Assembly (NCBI GenBank): GCA_030998225.1
Contig: JAPYXD010000704.1
Span: 13,950,001-14,014,000 of the forward strand
Direction of reading: 5' to 3'
Length of the DNA stretch: 64,000 bases
From: Diplolepis rosae
Lineage: Eukaryota; Arthropoda; Insecta; Hymenoptera; Diplolepididae
Shown here: piece by piece, positions 35,500 to 49,600 of the stretch
How the letters are laid out: the number at the start of each line of letters is the position of its first letter
Numbering within the stretch: position 1 is the first letter of the stretch
Translations under genes and position numbers: made by a program
Notes under the pieces: model-generated
Told to the model about the DNA's origin: nothing
Seen by the model: only the letters and a program-made list of their open reading frames with translations
The model's database searches: none

Positions 35500-36170
35500 A
35501 GCAACGTCTGGAGAGCACGGTAGGTGGGATAATACCTTCCATTTCAGCGTTCCCAAATATGTCTTGACCGGTCTTGCGACATGTAGCCGATCATTGCCAT
35601 GCTAGAGAATAACTTTGTCGTGTCTCCCTTGGTACACTAACCGTTTTTTCTTCAATGCTTGGCTCAAACGCATAAATAGCGTTTAATAGCGATCCCTTGT
35701 GATGGTTTCACTCAGTTTCAACAGCTCATAATACACCATACTGAGCTGGTACAATCAAATTAAGAGCATAACCTTCGCACCGTGAATATTCGGTCTGGCC
35801 GTCGACGTGAGGCACGTCCGGGCATTCTCCATGCTTTTCTACGTTTGATATTATCGTAGCGGATAGTTCACAAGCAAAGAAACGCCGCTCAACATCTCTC
35901 AACTTCAACTCGTACTGAACCTAATTTCATTGCTTCTGAATCATTTCCACGGCTTTGAGGCATTTGGAAATAGCTTTTTGAGTCACTCCTAATGATTCTG
36001 CCAACTTTTCTTGCATTTGGCATGAGTCTTCAGCAAGTAATGCCTCCAATTCGGAATCTTCGAAAATTTTCTCTTTTCCACCGCCATGCTGGTCCGCGAT
36101 ATCAAAATCCAGTGCATCAAACGCTAGTTTCACGTGCGACGCACGTGAAACTGGCTCTGCTGTTCTAAAT
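35500..36170 (-). mobile_element. Mariner transposase fragment
   Basis: The - strand reads LEALLAEDSCQMQEKLAESL then VTQKAISKCLKAVEMIQKQ (helix-turn-helix), RFFACE, and further down the GTCTTGCGACATG region equivalent to HVARPVKT. It is the same subfamily as the copies at 27664 and 43484. The N-terminal first ~60 residues are missing, cut near 36125. Confidence 0.7.
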
Positions 36171-36175
36171 GAAAA

Positions 36176-37506
36176 CGTAGTAAGTCGCATTCGCTACGGA
36201 GGCAAGAGTCGCGCGAGCTTTCGTTTTCTCACGGACATCTCACACAGCCCTACGATGCCCCGACTATCGGCGGAGTTTCCCGAACATAGAGATTAATGAG
36301 ACCTTTAAATTTTCCTCTTTCTCATGTTTTTTACTTTTTGACAGATTTACAGTTTGACACGTGATACTGATTGATGTTTTGACTTGTGAAACTTTTGTTA
36401 CTATTTACTTCCCTTTTTTCGTTTACATTGAATAATTTAATAAAATTATCCTTTTAAATTAATGGGGCTAATTTACAAATCTTTCGAAAACGAAAAATAA
36501 TATTACTTCTGTAATGAAATTTCGAACGCATATATTTTATATAAATAACAATATGAAAAATTGAATTGATTCAAACTGTTTGAAAAGTGTAAATGTATTC
36601 AAAATGGGTTTATGTAAAAGTTCAAATAATTCTGGATAATTCTGAAAGAAAAAATTCTGAGGCCTACAATCATAGACAGGCTATCCTTTCGTGGATAACG
36701 AACATACATTTTTCAAAATATACTTACTTTAATTCCTTTTGGAAAACCTTCACTCAATACAATTATTATAAGTTGCACAATTCAGAATATAAGTCAGTAT
36801 CAAATGTCAAACTGTAAATCTGTGAAAAAGTAAATAACATCTGAAAGAGGAAAATTAAAAGGTCTCATTACTTTCTATGTTCGGGAATCTCCGCCGGTAG
36901 TCGAGGCATCGTACGGCTGTGTGAGATGTTCATGAGCGAACGGAAGCTCGCGCAACTCTCGCCTCTATTCGCTTTGTCATGGTAGGGAGAGTTAGATTGA
37001 CGCCAGCGTACGCATTGGATAATTTAGGCGTTAAAGGAGGCTATTTTATATTTCTGAGCAATCAAAATATACGTGTAAATCTAAACTTTGTTTTAGTTAA
37101 AAAAATACAGCTAAAATGAGCCGCCGAAGTTGTTGTGTTGTGAATTGTAAAAATACAAGCAAGAAAAGTGAGTGTAAATTTTATAAATTTCTAACTTTTA
37201 AATGGAAAATAAATCAAAGGAATAATTTTTTTGATCAAAATGAGAATTTTTGTTCTCTTTGCCACATCCACTATTGCACGAAGCTGCTTTGTTCATTTAA
37301 TATAAACAAATGAATTAATAATATTTGATTATTCTATTTATTGAATTTTAAAGTGGATTAAATTGTTTTTTATTGCTAATAAACATTTTTATAACAAAGT
37401 CCCATTATAATTCATTGTAAAAGCTCTCGAATAGCCTCCTTTAGTTCACTCATGCTATGGCGCTGCAGTCACGCACATAGTGAATAGCGAATGCGACTTA
37501 CTATGT
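36176..37506. mobile_element. Composite of nested inverted-repeat elements
   Basis: Three nested pairs are visible. The outer pair is AGTAAGTCGCATTCGCTACG near 36179 against AGCGAATGCGACTTACTA near 37485. The inner pair, about 200 bp each, lies at 36192-36400 and 36780-36975 (shared CGATGCC or GCATCG, GTGTGAGATG, TTCGGGAA). The third pair is TAAAGGAGGCTATT at 37031 against AATAGCCTCCTTTA ending 37442, which encloses the THAP frame. This suggests one element inside another. Confidence 0.6.
37116..37313 (+). pseudogene. THAP zinc-finger domain fragment
   Basis: The 65-residue frame starts MSRRSCCVVNCKNTSKK, continues CKFYKF and ends with CSLCHIHY, matching the C-x(n)-C ... C-x2-H pattern at the start of THAP DNA-binding domains. 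It is shorter than the usual ~85 residues because the middle is missing. THAP domains are common at the N-terminus of animal DNA transposases. It lies within a 415-bp inverted-repeat element and so is probably a transposase remnant, not a host gene. Confidence 0.5.
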
Positions 37507-37639
37507 TGAAATACTGAATTCATGTATTTCATGCGCGTCATTTCACTTCTTCTCAATGCTTGGTACCTTTCACGTGCGCGGCACTACTACTTGATCAACT
37601 TCTATTATATTTCTGACAATAACGGAGAGGCTACTGACA

Positions 37640-40600
37640 ATGAAGATTAACGTTTGGTGTCTATTTCTGGCCATCCTGGCCGTTGTTGATGATGTAGGTG
37701 AGTATCTCAGAATGTATAGTATATTTATTTGTATAACCCGTACAAAAATTACCAAATGTTTTCCTCATTTTTGATATTCAGTGAAAATTTGAAACCTGGA
37801 GTGATTCAAGTGTAGATTAGGCAGTGTCAATTTATCTGGCTTCTAATCTTTTGTTTCTAGAAGCCTACAAGCTCGTCAGGTTTAGTGACATAAAAATTTT
37901 AAAGAAGCTGAGGCACTTTTGTAAAAGTTTTTAGGTGAAGGAAAAAATTTTCAAATTTTCCAGCTCCTAGATAACTCCATAGCCAAGTTTGATAAATTTT
38001 ACATACAAAATAAAAAGAGTTCCATACTTTTTTGAACGAGTTAATATGAAGAATTCATACCAAATCCCAATAGTGTAAAAATCTTGATTTCGAAAATGCA
38101 GAACGTTAGCCCCGTTCGACCAAACTATGCACCATGCAATAGTGATATTAAAAATGTGCAACTTTTCTTATTGGGCAAGCGTAAGAAAAGCTGAAAAAAT
38201 GAGTAAGGATCATATCATTAACCGCGATAATTTTCAATTCAGTATGGTAGAGTGTCCATATTACTTGAGGTCCGTGGTTTACCGTATCTCGCAAACACAA
38301 CGCTATTTTGTAAACTGAATTGAAGTTGGCTGCAGAACTCCAAGCAGACGACAAGAAATCGAGACGTAGATACGCCACTTTTTCCTTCCCAACGCTTTGA
38401 CATTGAGAAAATTAAGCTCTGAAAAGGAAATAAACGTCAGGTTTCAATTCAGCATAATTGTTAAACCCGATTAATACCTATAACGAGACTTTTCAAGTAT
38501 TTCTCTTACGCAATACGCAGACCATGGTAAACTAACAATTGCGGATGGAATTCGAATATTTCCGAACTTTTCCGTCACTTGTATGGAAGAGTAAGTTTTA
38601 TCACATGGACTCAGCGATTGTGGAATCGATCATTTTTATTGTTTCGCACCAAGGCTCCAAAATCGCATTTCCCCCGCGGATATCAAAGTATTATTTTAAA
38701 CCTACTTGATCATAAAATGTTACTTAAAAATTGAAGTACATTATCAAATGCTTTACACTGTGCTCATTTTGCTATTATTATTGGTATAGCATAGTTCAAT
38801 CTCTAAACTTACATTTTAGCTTGATAACAATTTTAAATTTTAAATAAATATAATAACATATTGACTCGTATAATATGGTCACTGAACACTGAACCATCTC
38901 TAGAAATGTGTAAGTACTTTATATAAATTTTCATGAGATTTGGGATCATTTTTATCAAATAATTTCAATTGGTCCATATATCATGAAATAATTTTGAAGT
39001 AGATTCTTGAGAATAATAAATTAAAATTTCAAGAAGAATAAAGCACTTGACGTTATTATGAAATATGCTATATAGTCACTGGACCTGGGAATCAAATTTT
39101 GTAATACAAATTCCTGCGTATCTATACATTTTGGAATCAACGTCATCTTTAAGAGGATCAAATAAAAATAATTCTTTCATGTTTACTATTTATTATTTAT
39201 AATCACATTGCATCTTAATATATCCAATTTTTCTCGAATTTTATATAAAGAGTGTATATTTCTCTATATCTAAGTCAGTTATAATACTTAAAATTTCCAA
39301 TCAGTGACTGGCATTCAGTTGTTTTTGACTGTTAATTAATCAATCTTGACTGATTAAGAAGCTGGAAGTCAGTCATCGATTAAAAATCTTTAAAATTCCA
39401 AGTGATTAGGATTAAAGAGATAATTATTTCAAAAATAAAATTTAAAGAATACTGATTTTTAATTCCTCAATTATTAATACTATGTATTACACAAGAAGAA
39501 AAGTTGTAGGTTTTTAGCGTCCCTGAACTGCTATCATAATTTTACCACGTCTTCAAGTTGATCTATTTGAAGCCATAGATTAAATGAAAAACGTGAGTCA
39601 TATTTTAAAAACTAATAATCAAAATAATTCTTCTGCATTAGACATATTTTCTTTACTCTTTTTTTTCATCTGTTTGGTACAGGAAATTCATTTCAGATAT
39701 TTACGTTCCAATAACATTTTTTTTTTTTTTTTTTTTTTTTTTTGAGGAAGGAAGAAATGCTTTATGCACCGTCAAGGGGACTCCGTGCCCTCCTGGTGTG
39801 TGGGACTCTGCTGCTCTCGCAGCCTTACCCACTAAAACTCCCTCCGTGTCTCTAGGCCATGGAATCCCACCCCGGAACCGCCGTTAGGCATTACTTCAGG
39901 GTGGGGGCCATCTGAAAGCGATTTTAGCCTCTCCTTCTTACTTCTTCATCTGTTTCCTGGCGTAACAGGTCTAGGTTCTCTCCCATAGCGGCCTTTCTAA
40001 GGCTTCCTATTCGGGGCTGCCTCCCGAAAGGCCGCACAGCGCATAGTCCCCGGTATATGGTCATTCCAGGGCTTTTGCTCCTTTGCTGTGACAGCGCTTT
40101 ACTGACTATAAAGCGCTGTGTAGCTGTCAGAGCGACACACTTCGCTACGATCGCGATACACTGCATAAGGATCTCAGCTATAAGAGTTAAGGGTTTTTTT
40201 TTTTGTTCTTCTTTTTGGTGAGGAGGAAAAATGGCGAAATCTTTTATAGACGTGTACAGGACTCCTAGGACGGGACTAGGCATACCTGTTAAAACCAAAA
40301 AACCCCCTCTCTCGAACCAATACACCGCCCGCGGAACCGCCTTTCGGCTTTAAACTTCACGGGTGGTTGGTTCCAGCTTAAAGTCGCGTATGACTCTTCC
40401 GCCATCCGTTCGCCCCGGACTCCCATCCGCGGTCACACGCCCGTTAGGCGAGTTAAGGGGGTAGAACACAGTGACGGGCATGTTTTATGGGTCATTTTTA
40501 TAAATTTATTGCTAACTAAATAATGATGTTACGCCACTACTTTTTTTGTTTTATTATGTTCCATACTTATCAAAAAAAGTTTAAACAATTTTTGTTAAAA

Positions 40601-43600
40601 AAAAAAACTTTTTGATATATGCTGCTTCGCGCATCCGTATGATTTTCGCGCATGGTTGGATGGTGTACATGATTCTGCGAAAACCAGTCGTCTGAAACAA
40701 AAAAACAAAATATGCTCATCATCTATATTGTATTGGCTATCGCGTCACGTAGCCTTTTTTTAGCATTTTTTGGCAACGAGAAAAAAATTTCTGAATTGAA
40801 CATACGTTTTTTGGACCGAAATTTCATGTTATGATTGTTTATAATTATTGAACAAAACAAGATATTTGCAAAATCCTACGTGACGCCAGAGGCACTCATC
40901 CATAGAGTAAGTGTACATATAAATTTCAAAATGACAGGATCTCTAAAATATAAACTAGGTATTTTAAATTTCAGTTCATCGTGTCATCTGTTTCTTTATT
41001 TTCTAAAAACCTGCCTACCTTACCGACTTCCACGCATTTTTGAAACCATGAACCACTCTTGTCTTCCTACCTAAAAACAAGAATCGGTCAAAAAGAATCG
41101 GAGAAATGAATCGATTCATCCGATTAATCGAACTTTTGATAATCGATTAAAAAATCGATTAATCGTTTCAAATTAATCGATTTTTTATTAATCGAATCGA
41201 GATCGCCCATCTCTAATGGATGTACTTTCGATGGTCATTACGGTGATCCAACTCGAAATTTCAAAGAAAACGACTTCCGGTAGATATAGGATCTTTTGTC
41301 CCTTATTCTAGAAGGTCAAAAGGATTTTTTAAGCCAATAAAAAAAATGTCTTTTTTGACAAATTTACTGTGATCTACCCCCTTAAATAGTTAAGAGAACG
41401 ATATATGCATTTACGTGTCGCGTAAACGATTTTTTCAGCATAATTGTCAATGCGTAAAAGGACAAAAAAGCTTATATGACAATTTTGGAATAATTGCTAT
41501 TAAATTGATATCTCAAGTAATAAATTCAACGAATGCAATTGTTTTCAGAAAACAGTATTGACATAATGACATAACTATGTCAAAATGAGGCAAGATTTGA
41601 AGTTACGCGATAATTTACCTGCGCAGATAGACCTTACGTATACACGCTGCAACGCTACCGTGACGCTTTCGCAACTTTACCGTATGGGTGTCAGAGCGAT
41701 ACACTTTTTGGGCCTGCCGTAGAGATACGTATACTGCTACTAGAGCGGATCAGCGGAACTGTATCGCTACGGGGGCTATTTTGGGAGTTTCGCTGTATTA
41801 GATTTCTGATATCGTTCTAATAGTGATACATATACCGACGTAGGATTTTTGAAAAATTAATAACTCTGTAGCGCTGTCACAGCAATAAGGAGTTTTCCGT
41901 GTGTATGAGAAGGTATTAGTATTGTGTCTGTAGTAGGTCGTGTACTCGATAACTCTCGATAGCATTATCAGATTGAATTGAGCTTGGGCACACTATCGGA
42001 GCCGGAAAATTAAGGACAAGTTCGCTAACCAACCATATTCAACCAAAATTGAGGAAACTAGACCATTTTTTGTGTCTTTGAAAAAAACTTTTTGGAAAAA
42101 TAAAAAATTCTAATACTGGTTTTTGATAGTTCTCATAAATTTCAACAAATTATCTTTATGATATCCTTTGATTGAACCAAAATTAGATATTTTACAGCAT
42201 GGTAAAACTTGAAAAAATTCAATATCAAAATTCCATTTTCCAGTTAAATTATACAAGATATGAAAAAAAGTTATCACAAAATTATTTTCTACATTAAGAT
42301 CTACAAATTTGAATCGCAATGTTTTTTCATAAGATGTATATTTTTCATTTTAATTTAAAAAAATACCATTGAAAATCCAAAATTCAATTTTATTCAACAA
42401 TAATATGTGAAATACGAAAAAACGCAAGAATGCAAAGTGGTTCTTTTTTAAAAGATCTACAATTTTTTTTCTCACACAGTTTCTGATAAAACATATATTT
42501 TTCGTTTAAATTTCAAAAATACGATTAAAATCCAAAAATTCCATTTCTTAGACAAAATATGTGAGATACAAAAAAAACGTTTAGATGAGAAATTAACAAA
42601 ATATATATCGTAATTATTATATAAAATAGTTTCCTTAAATAAAGTCTACGATTGTTTTTCCTTTTTGAGAGATTTGGAAGAAAATCAATTATTTTAATCA
42701 TGTAATTTATTAAACAGTTACTGAAATTTATACAGAAAATCGAGGGCGAAGCGCGAGCGTCATGATGAGAATGTGTTCCTTAAGGCCAATAGAGCCTTAA
42801 GTAAATTGAATTTCCTGTTTCACTTAAATTCAAAAAGAAATTCAGTGACTTTGAGAAAATGTGTAATTCACATCATCTGTAATATTATTACAAAATTGGT
42901 TTGAGCTTCAGTATCAATTTATAAGAAATAAACTTAAAAGTATGCGGAAAGCATAGAATGTGCTCGCAAAGCGGGCAGATCTTTTGTCATACAGATAGGT
43001 TATATAATTTTAAAAAAGCTGTATATTGTCATAAAATTAATATACAAGAATTTTTAAATCATTACAGACCTTTTATCAGAATTAAGGATGTAGTCTCGTA
43101 TTCGGGCTTCGAGAAATCGATTTTTTTTCACATATTTTTTCGTTTCAGATGATTGCAAGTGCCCACCTACCTCCTTTTAAAGGTGTCTACTTTATCGCAA
43201 AAAACAATTATAAAATTGTGTAAAATTAGGTAAAAGAATTTTTTTTATAGTTTACGATGTTAGTAAAAATATGTGAAAAAATTGAAATGATTGTATTTTA
43301 TTTTCATATTAGATGTACAACTTTGCTTCCGCCGTTTTCCGATAAATTACTGCAGCGGTAAGTGCTGGTCGAAATAGGCAGATCATAAATGTCACACAGT
43401 AAGCTTGGACACCTGTCAACATAACGAAAGCATCACATTAGTGAATTTGGGTTTGCATCATAAATTTATTCTCAATCGAAGATGTCAGTTTTCGAGCCAA
43501 ATTCTCGTCATTTGCGAGAAGTTTTGAACAGCTGTTTTTATGTGAAGAAAACTGCGGTAGAGGCTCATCGAATGCTCTCAAGTACTTACGGTGAGGCTGC

Positions 43601-46600
43601 TCTTAGTGGAATAACGTGTAGTGTGTGGTTTCCTCGCTTCTAAAGCAGTGATTTTGATATCGAGGACCAGCATGGCGGTGGAAAAGAGAAAATTTTCTAA
43701 GATTCCGAATTGGAGGCTTCACTTGCTGAAGACTTGTGCCAAGCGCAAGAAAAAGTTGGCAGAATCATTAGGAGTGACTCAACAAGTTATTTCAAAACGC
43801 CTCAAAGCCATGGGAATGATTCAGAAGCAAGGAAAATAGGTTCCGTACGAGTTGAACCCGAGGATTTTGAACGGCATTTCTTTGCTTGTGAACAGCTGCT
43901 TCAAAGACAGAATCGGAAGGGGTTTTTACATCGTATTGTTACCGGCGACGAAAAATAAGTCCACTACTATAATCTTAAGCGCAGAAAATAATCAGGAATG
44001 CCTGGTTATTCCTCCACGTCGACGGCCAGACCGAATATTCACGGTGCTAAGGTTATGCTCTGTATTTGGTGGAACTAGATCGATGTGGTGTATTATGAGC
44101 TGTTGAAATCGAGTGAAACCATCACAGGGGATTGGTATCGAACGCTATTTATGCGTCTGAGCCGAGTATTGAGGAAAAAACGGTTAGAGTACCAAGAAAG
44201 ACACGACAAAGTTATTCTTTAGCATGACAATGTTCGGCAACATGTCGCAAGACCGGTCAAGACATTCTTGAAAACTGTGAAATGGGAGGTCTTACCCAAC
44301 CCGCCGTACTTTCCAGACGTTGCTCCTTACGAAGAAGTCAAAAAATGGATCAATTCGTAGATCGCCTCAAAAGACACATCATTTTTTCTATATGGTATCC
44401 TACAATTGCCAGAAAGATGAAAAAGTAGTGGCCATCGACGGACAGTAATCTGAATCATAAATAGGTAATCATTTTTTAAGAATAAAACCTCAAATTTTGG
44501 GGAAAAACAGCGCAAGCAAAGTTGTACACCTAATATAAAAAAAGAAAACCTGACATAAGCTTCCGAAACGGGCCTGAACACGTTACTACATCCTTAATAC
44601 ATTTACAATAAGTTCAATATAAGTCGTTACTTCAAATTAAATATATGATGTGAAATAAAGTATATTATTTTATGGTTAACTCAATATATGTACCATCAAT
44701 CTATGTGTTTAAAAAGTTTTGCCAAAAATTAACACTGAACTACAAGGTCTGTTGCAAAAGTTCCCAGACATGACAAAAATAACCAATACTAATGTTAGAT
44801 CTGTTGGACGTTCAATCCTACAACCATCATAGATGTGTCAAAATGTCATGACTTCCGAATGTATAGAAGCTGAGTTATTGCATCTAATGTCGAGACGAAT
44901 CAAATGATGCAGAGTTTATAATAATAAGTGTTCATTCTATCCCACTATTTAGAAATGGTTTAAACGATTTAAAGAGGCTCGGGAAGACTTGTAGGACGAC
45001 AGAAATTCGGGTCGGCCGAATTATTATTTTTTTATTATTATTTATGTTTATTATGTTTATTATTATTTATTATAATTATTATTTATGTAAATGGTGGTGG
45101 GTGGTAGAGACAAAAGAGGACGAAAGAAAGAAAAAGAAGAAAGGGGTTTTGGAAGGTTGCCTTCTTTTTTCTTTCCTCCTTTTTTGTTTGTTTTCTAAAA
45201 GTTTTTTCTACTTGTGATTTTGGTCCAAATTTGGTTGTATTTTTTGTGTTTTGGGGATTCGATTACTTTCGAATTCTTGAAATTTTTAATTGTGTCTTTG
45301 TTTGGACGTTGGGAGGAATCCGGGTTCGTGCACGGAAAAAAATTTGGTAGAAATGCTGCACTACCTCTGGTGCTCCTGCGCCACTACACTGGAGGGCAAC
45401 TGCAGCGCTCTTCATAGGTTAGCAGGTTTACTTTTTTGTGGACTAACTGCTCTCCCACAATTGCGGGAGAGCTGCTGCCCCACAGGAGGGAATGCTGCGG
45501 CGAGTCATATAAACTGATATTTGACTATACTTTTCAATGGAAAATTCGATTGTTTTGATATTTCTGAAATTGTCGTTAATTTTTATACCTTTTGAAGAAT
45601 TTGTTTAGTTTCTTAAAATTATGTGAAATTATTTGAAATCTGAACATTGAGGTTAGGTTATTTGTAAACAGATCGTAATAAACCAAAAAGTACTTCTATA
45701 TATATACAGGAAACATCATTTCAATGGGCACTTTCATCTAAATCATAAAAAACTTAAAATTTGTACTTTCGCCTGCTTTTGCATTTGCCTGCCGATGCGG
45801 TGCAACTACACTCCCTACCGAAAGGAGCGCTGTGTTCCTTCGACGTAAGTCAATTGCTCCCCCAAAAAGGGGCAGCTGTTCACCCACAGAGGGAACGCAG
45901 CATACCCAAATGAATAGTCGCACAACTCTCCTCCGCTAAACGCAACAGCTCCACCGCTAGGGGCAGCATCTGCGCCAAATTTTTTCCGTGTGGTGATACG
46001 AGTTCGAGTTCAGGTTTAAATTGTAAAAGACGAGCCGAAATTTTCATTGTGTTACATGGAGATAGAATTGAATAAGTCCAAAGATTTCTTTCATCACTTT
46101 TTGACCGAGCATTTGGGACTGAGATGGTTTTGTGCACTGTTTGTTCCGCACAAATTAATAATGCACGAAAATGCACCAGCTCATTGATTAACACTAATAA
46201 CGGATTTTTTTTACCAAAAATGGCATATTTACTATCGACCATTCCACGTATTCACCTGATTTGGCTACGTGCGATTTCTATTTGTTCGAAAAATAAAAAT
46301 GTCTTTCATTTCGCTTCTCGACCATGCCATGCGGCGTATTGAGTCCGAAGGGGACTACTTTCAATCAAAAAATCAACTTTGCCAAAACCATTTTTAGATT
46401 TCTTGATTTTTAGCTTGTCTAGGAACTTTTTCGACAGACCTTCTATAATTACTAATAGTCATAGCCTTAAGAAAGCAAGTGAATATAAAAGTACGTTCTT
46501 ATACAGCCTGTTTCCAGATAAAATTAGTTACACACAAAGCTTCCATGAAAATTTTTATCTTGGAGACAATGTCATCTGATATTATTCTATTTATATTATT

Positions 46601-49600
46601 TTTTCCACTCAACAGTTTTAACTTCGCCTCTACTGGATAGCAAAATTATAAATGGAAAAGAATTTCAACGAGAAACAGTGAAATACGTGGCTTCGGTAAG
46701 AAGAGGTTTCTATCACATATGCAGTGGGTGCTTAATTTCTTATGCAGCCGTCTTAACTACGTCTCATTGTGCTTATAAAATAGGGCATTTAGGTATAATA
46801 CTTGAAAACGAGACTGAATATTCTGTTTTTATAGCCAAAACAGAATTTCAAATTACTAAAATAACGTTCTATCAAGGATATCATCGCACTCATTCAGTAA
46901 GGTCTAGTGGCTGTGACCTGGCAACAATTACAGTAGGTGTACTAATTAGTTTTCTATCCTATACAATGATTACAATAATCATAAGTAATCTGAATTTCAA
47001 AATCAGTCAGATTTCATCTATATACAAGAGGGTGATCCAAAATAACTTTTTTTCTATAGGGCAACGACCCAGCCCCCCCCCCATTTAAGAGGTACCCAAA
47101 AAAATAAGATCCTTTTAGTCAAAATTTGGATTTTAACAAGTGCCCCCCCCCCCTCCACGAAACTCTAAAAATGGCCCAAAACTGCTAACTGCTAAAAGTG
47201 CTATTCTTCTTCTTTTAATATGATTCTCATTCATTTTTTAAGACAATATGTTTGATTGCATTTTTTTTACCAATTGTTTAAATCAATAATTATAAGCTAA
47301 TTATAACTTTTTCAAGAAAAGGTCTCGAAAAGTTTAATTTTTTCAAATTTCGTAAACTATGCCACTTGTTATTGGATGTATACTTTATCCCCTAATAGTT
47401 TAAACAATTTTTTTCAAAATAACTGTAAAAAATTGTAATTTTTTTGCAATTGATGGGATAATTGTTTGATTTAACAATAATTTGTTATGTATTTCCAGCT
47501 TTTCTTCCGTCATCCGTTCGCACGAGGCCCTTCTTCGCGCCTGCGCGAAGCCGAAGCGCCGCGAGAGCTAGGAGAACATAAATTTCTCTCCCTACCAGCG
47601 CGAAAGCTCGGTCTGTCCAGAAAGAGCGACAGCGGGTGCATGCCTTAATGCGATTTTGTACTGTTCCTCCCCGTTGCTGCTCTCCTTACCCACGTCGAGA
47701 TCCTTCGCCCTCATCACTTCGGGTTTGCCCGCCACAGACAGTCATTAATCCTTAGCTCCAGGATTTCGACGTCTTCAGCAGCGCACAAAACAAGTGCGTT
47801 ATTTTTGAAGCCAATAATGTTCATTCCAGCAGGTAGGTCTATGCGCAGGAAATTGCCATACACGATATTCCACACGAATGGTCCTACCCGCGACCCCTGA
47901 GGGGCCCCACATGTCATCTCTTCTTTGAGAGACCATTTATCGCCCTCGTATATCACTCATCTGTTGCTTAGATAGTCGTCCATCATCCTCAACAGGTAGT
48001 CTGGAATCTTCTTCCGCATCATGGTCTTGATGCAGTTCCTCCATCTCGCGGTATTGAACGCATTGCGTATGTCAATGCTGATCAAGACGTAAAATTCCTT
48101 ACGCTTACCAGTTCCTCTTTTTGCTTTTTGTGATGATATAAGGCATTCACAACGCAGGACAGACAACTGATAGTTCTACCAGAACATAGAACAAGCAGAC
48201 TTCGCCCAATCAAGCCCATCAATAAACCTGGTTTCCTCGAGATATTCTCGGAGCGTGTATTTGCTGAGTCATTTTGTGTCATCTTTGCCACCCCTTCCTG
48301 TGTGTACTGTGTGAATCCGTTTCTGTATTCTGAATTTAATGCACTGGTGGTCACTCAAGGTAGTTACCTTGAGAACGCACTAGTCGCCTATTCTCGGGCA
48401 AGACGGAGAGCGACAATCATAAGGTCAAAAATCGACTCATTGGCCCCTCGTCTGAAATTCATTTCTCGACCCCGATTCAGCACAAGCAGGTTCTTTCTAG
48501 CGACCATCTCGCCGATCATTATTCCCCTCCGATCTAGTCGGGTTTTACCCCACTCGGGTGACTTGCCGTTTTTTGCATGATGTCCTTATACAGGGGCAAT
48601 AAGAAAATTCAAATCGTTACTGGGATGTAACATACGATTCTCTGTTCGTTGTGACGCGTCCTCTTGGAGGAAACTGGTTTGTACCATCTGATCAAATTTG
48701 ACCCGGACTAGTCCAGTTAAACCGCACGCGTAAACCGAAATGGTAAAAAGTTTTTTTTCTAGGTTGGTAACACCTTCTTTGACAGTCGTGTGAAGTTTGA
48801 GCGGGAGACGTCCATTAGTGTGTGTTTTGCAAACCATTGGCACTATACAGTATGCTTTCTGTTGCTTCATAATACTCATTTTCATCCAAAATAGCCTGTT
48901 TCCGTTGAGTTCTGGCCTCTTTGGAATTGGAATTTCTCCATTGCCAAACGGAGAAGTTCTCTTGTTTCATGTTTTAATGCATCCCTCACAAGCTGGTCTT
49001 CTAATCCAGATTTAAATTTTGACACATCAATAGTAGTCTACACATCTTGAAATTTCTTAAAGAAGGGCACGATGGAACTACATGTTTTCCCCTATTTGAC
49101 TGCGAGAGATGCTTTTATTAAGTTCAACTTCTACTAAATGACCAGGACATGTAAAGTATAGAAGTTAGCGAAGGTGATGAATGCCACGCCAATAAAACTG
49201 TTCGTCTTTTAAATCAAACCATTTATCCAGCCATTCTCGTACATTTTCGTACGAAGTGAAGCGTTGTTCAGCGAGAGCGTGGCCCAGTGAATCAGTGATG
49301 CAAACAGATGGTAATCTGACGGAGCCAAGTCTGGAGAATAAGCGGCATGCGCCAGTATTTCCCAACTGAACGTCTCGATCTTTTCCTTGACCTGTTTCGC
49401 TGTGTGTGATGGGGCATTATCGTGATGAAAAATTATCATTTTGTGTTGGTAGCGATTCGTGTTGACAGTTTCACCAGGTTTTAGCAGCTCTTCATCCAGT
49501 AAGGCTTGCAATTCGTTGTTTTCGACCTTTTTGGTGGTTTTCCACGATATTCGTTTCTCGCGTCAAAATTACCACTTTTGAATGTTTTAAACCACTCGAA

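Noticed and set aside
41095..41205. Cluster of ATCGATTAATCG words as a homeodomain or operator array
   Set aside because: It lies inside a TTAA element and looks like a simple-sequence expansion; no evidence of regulation.
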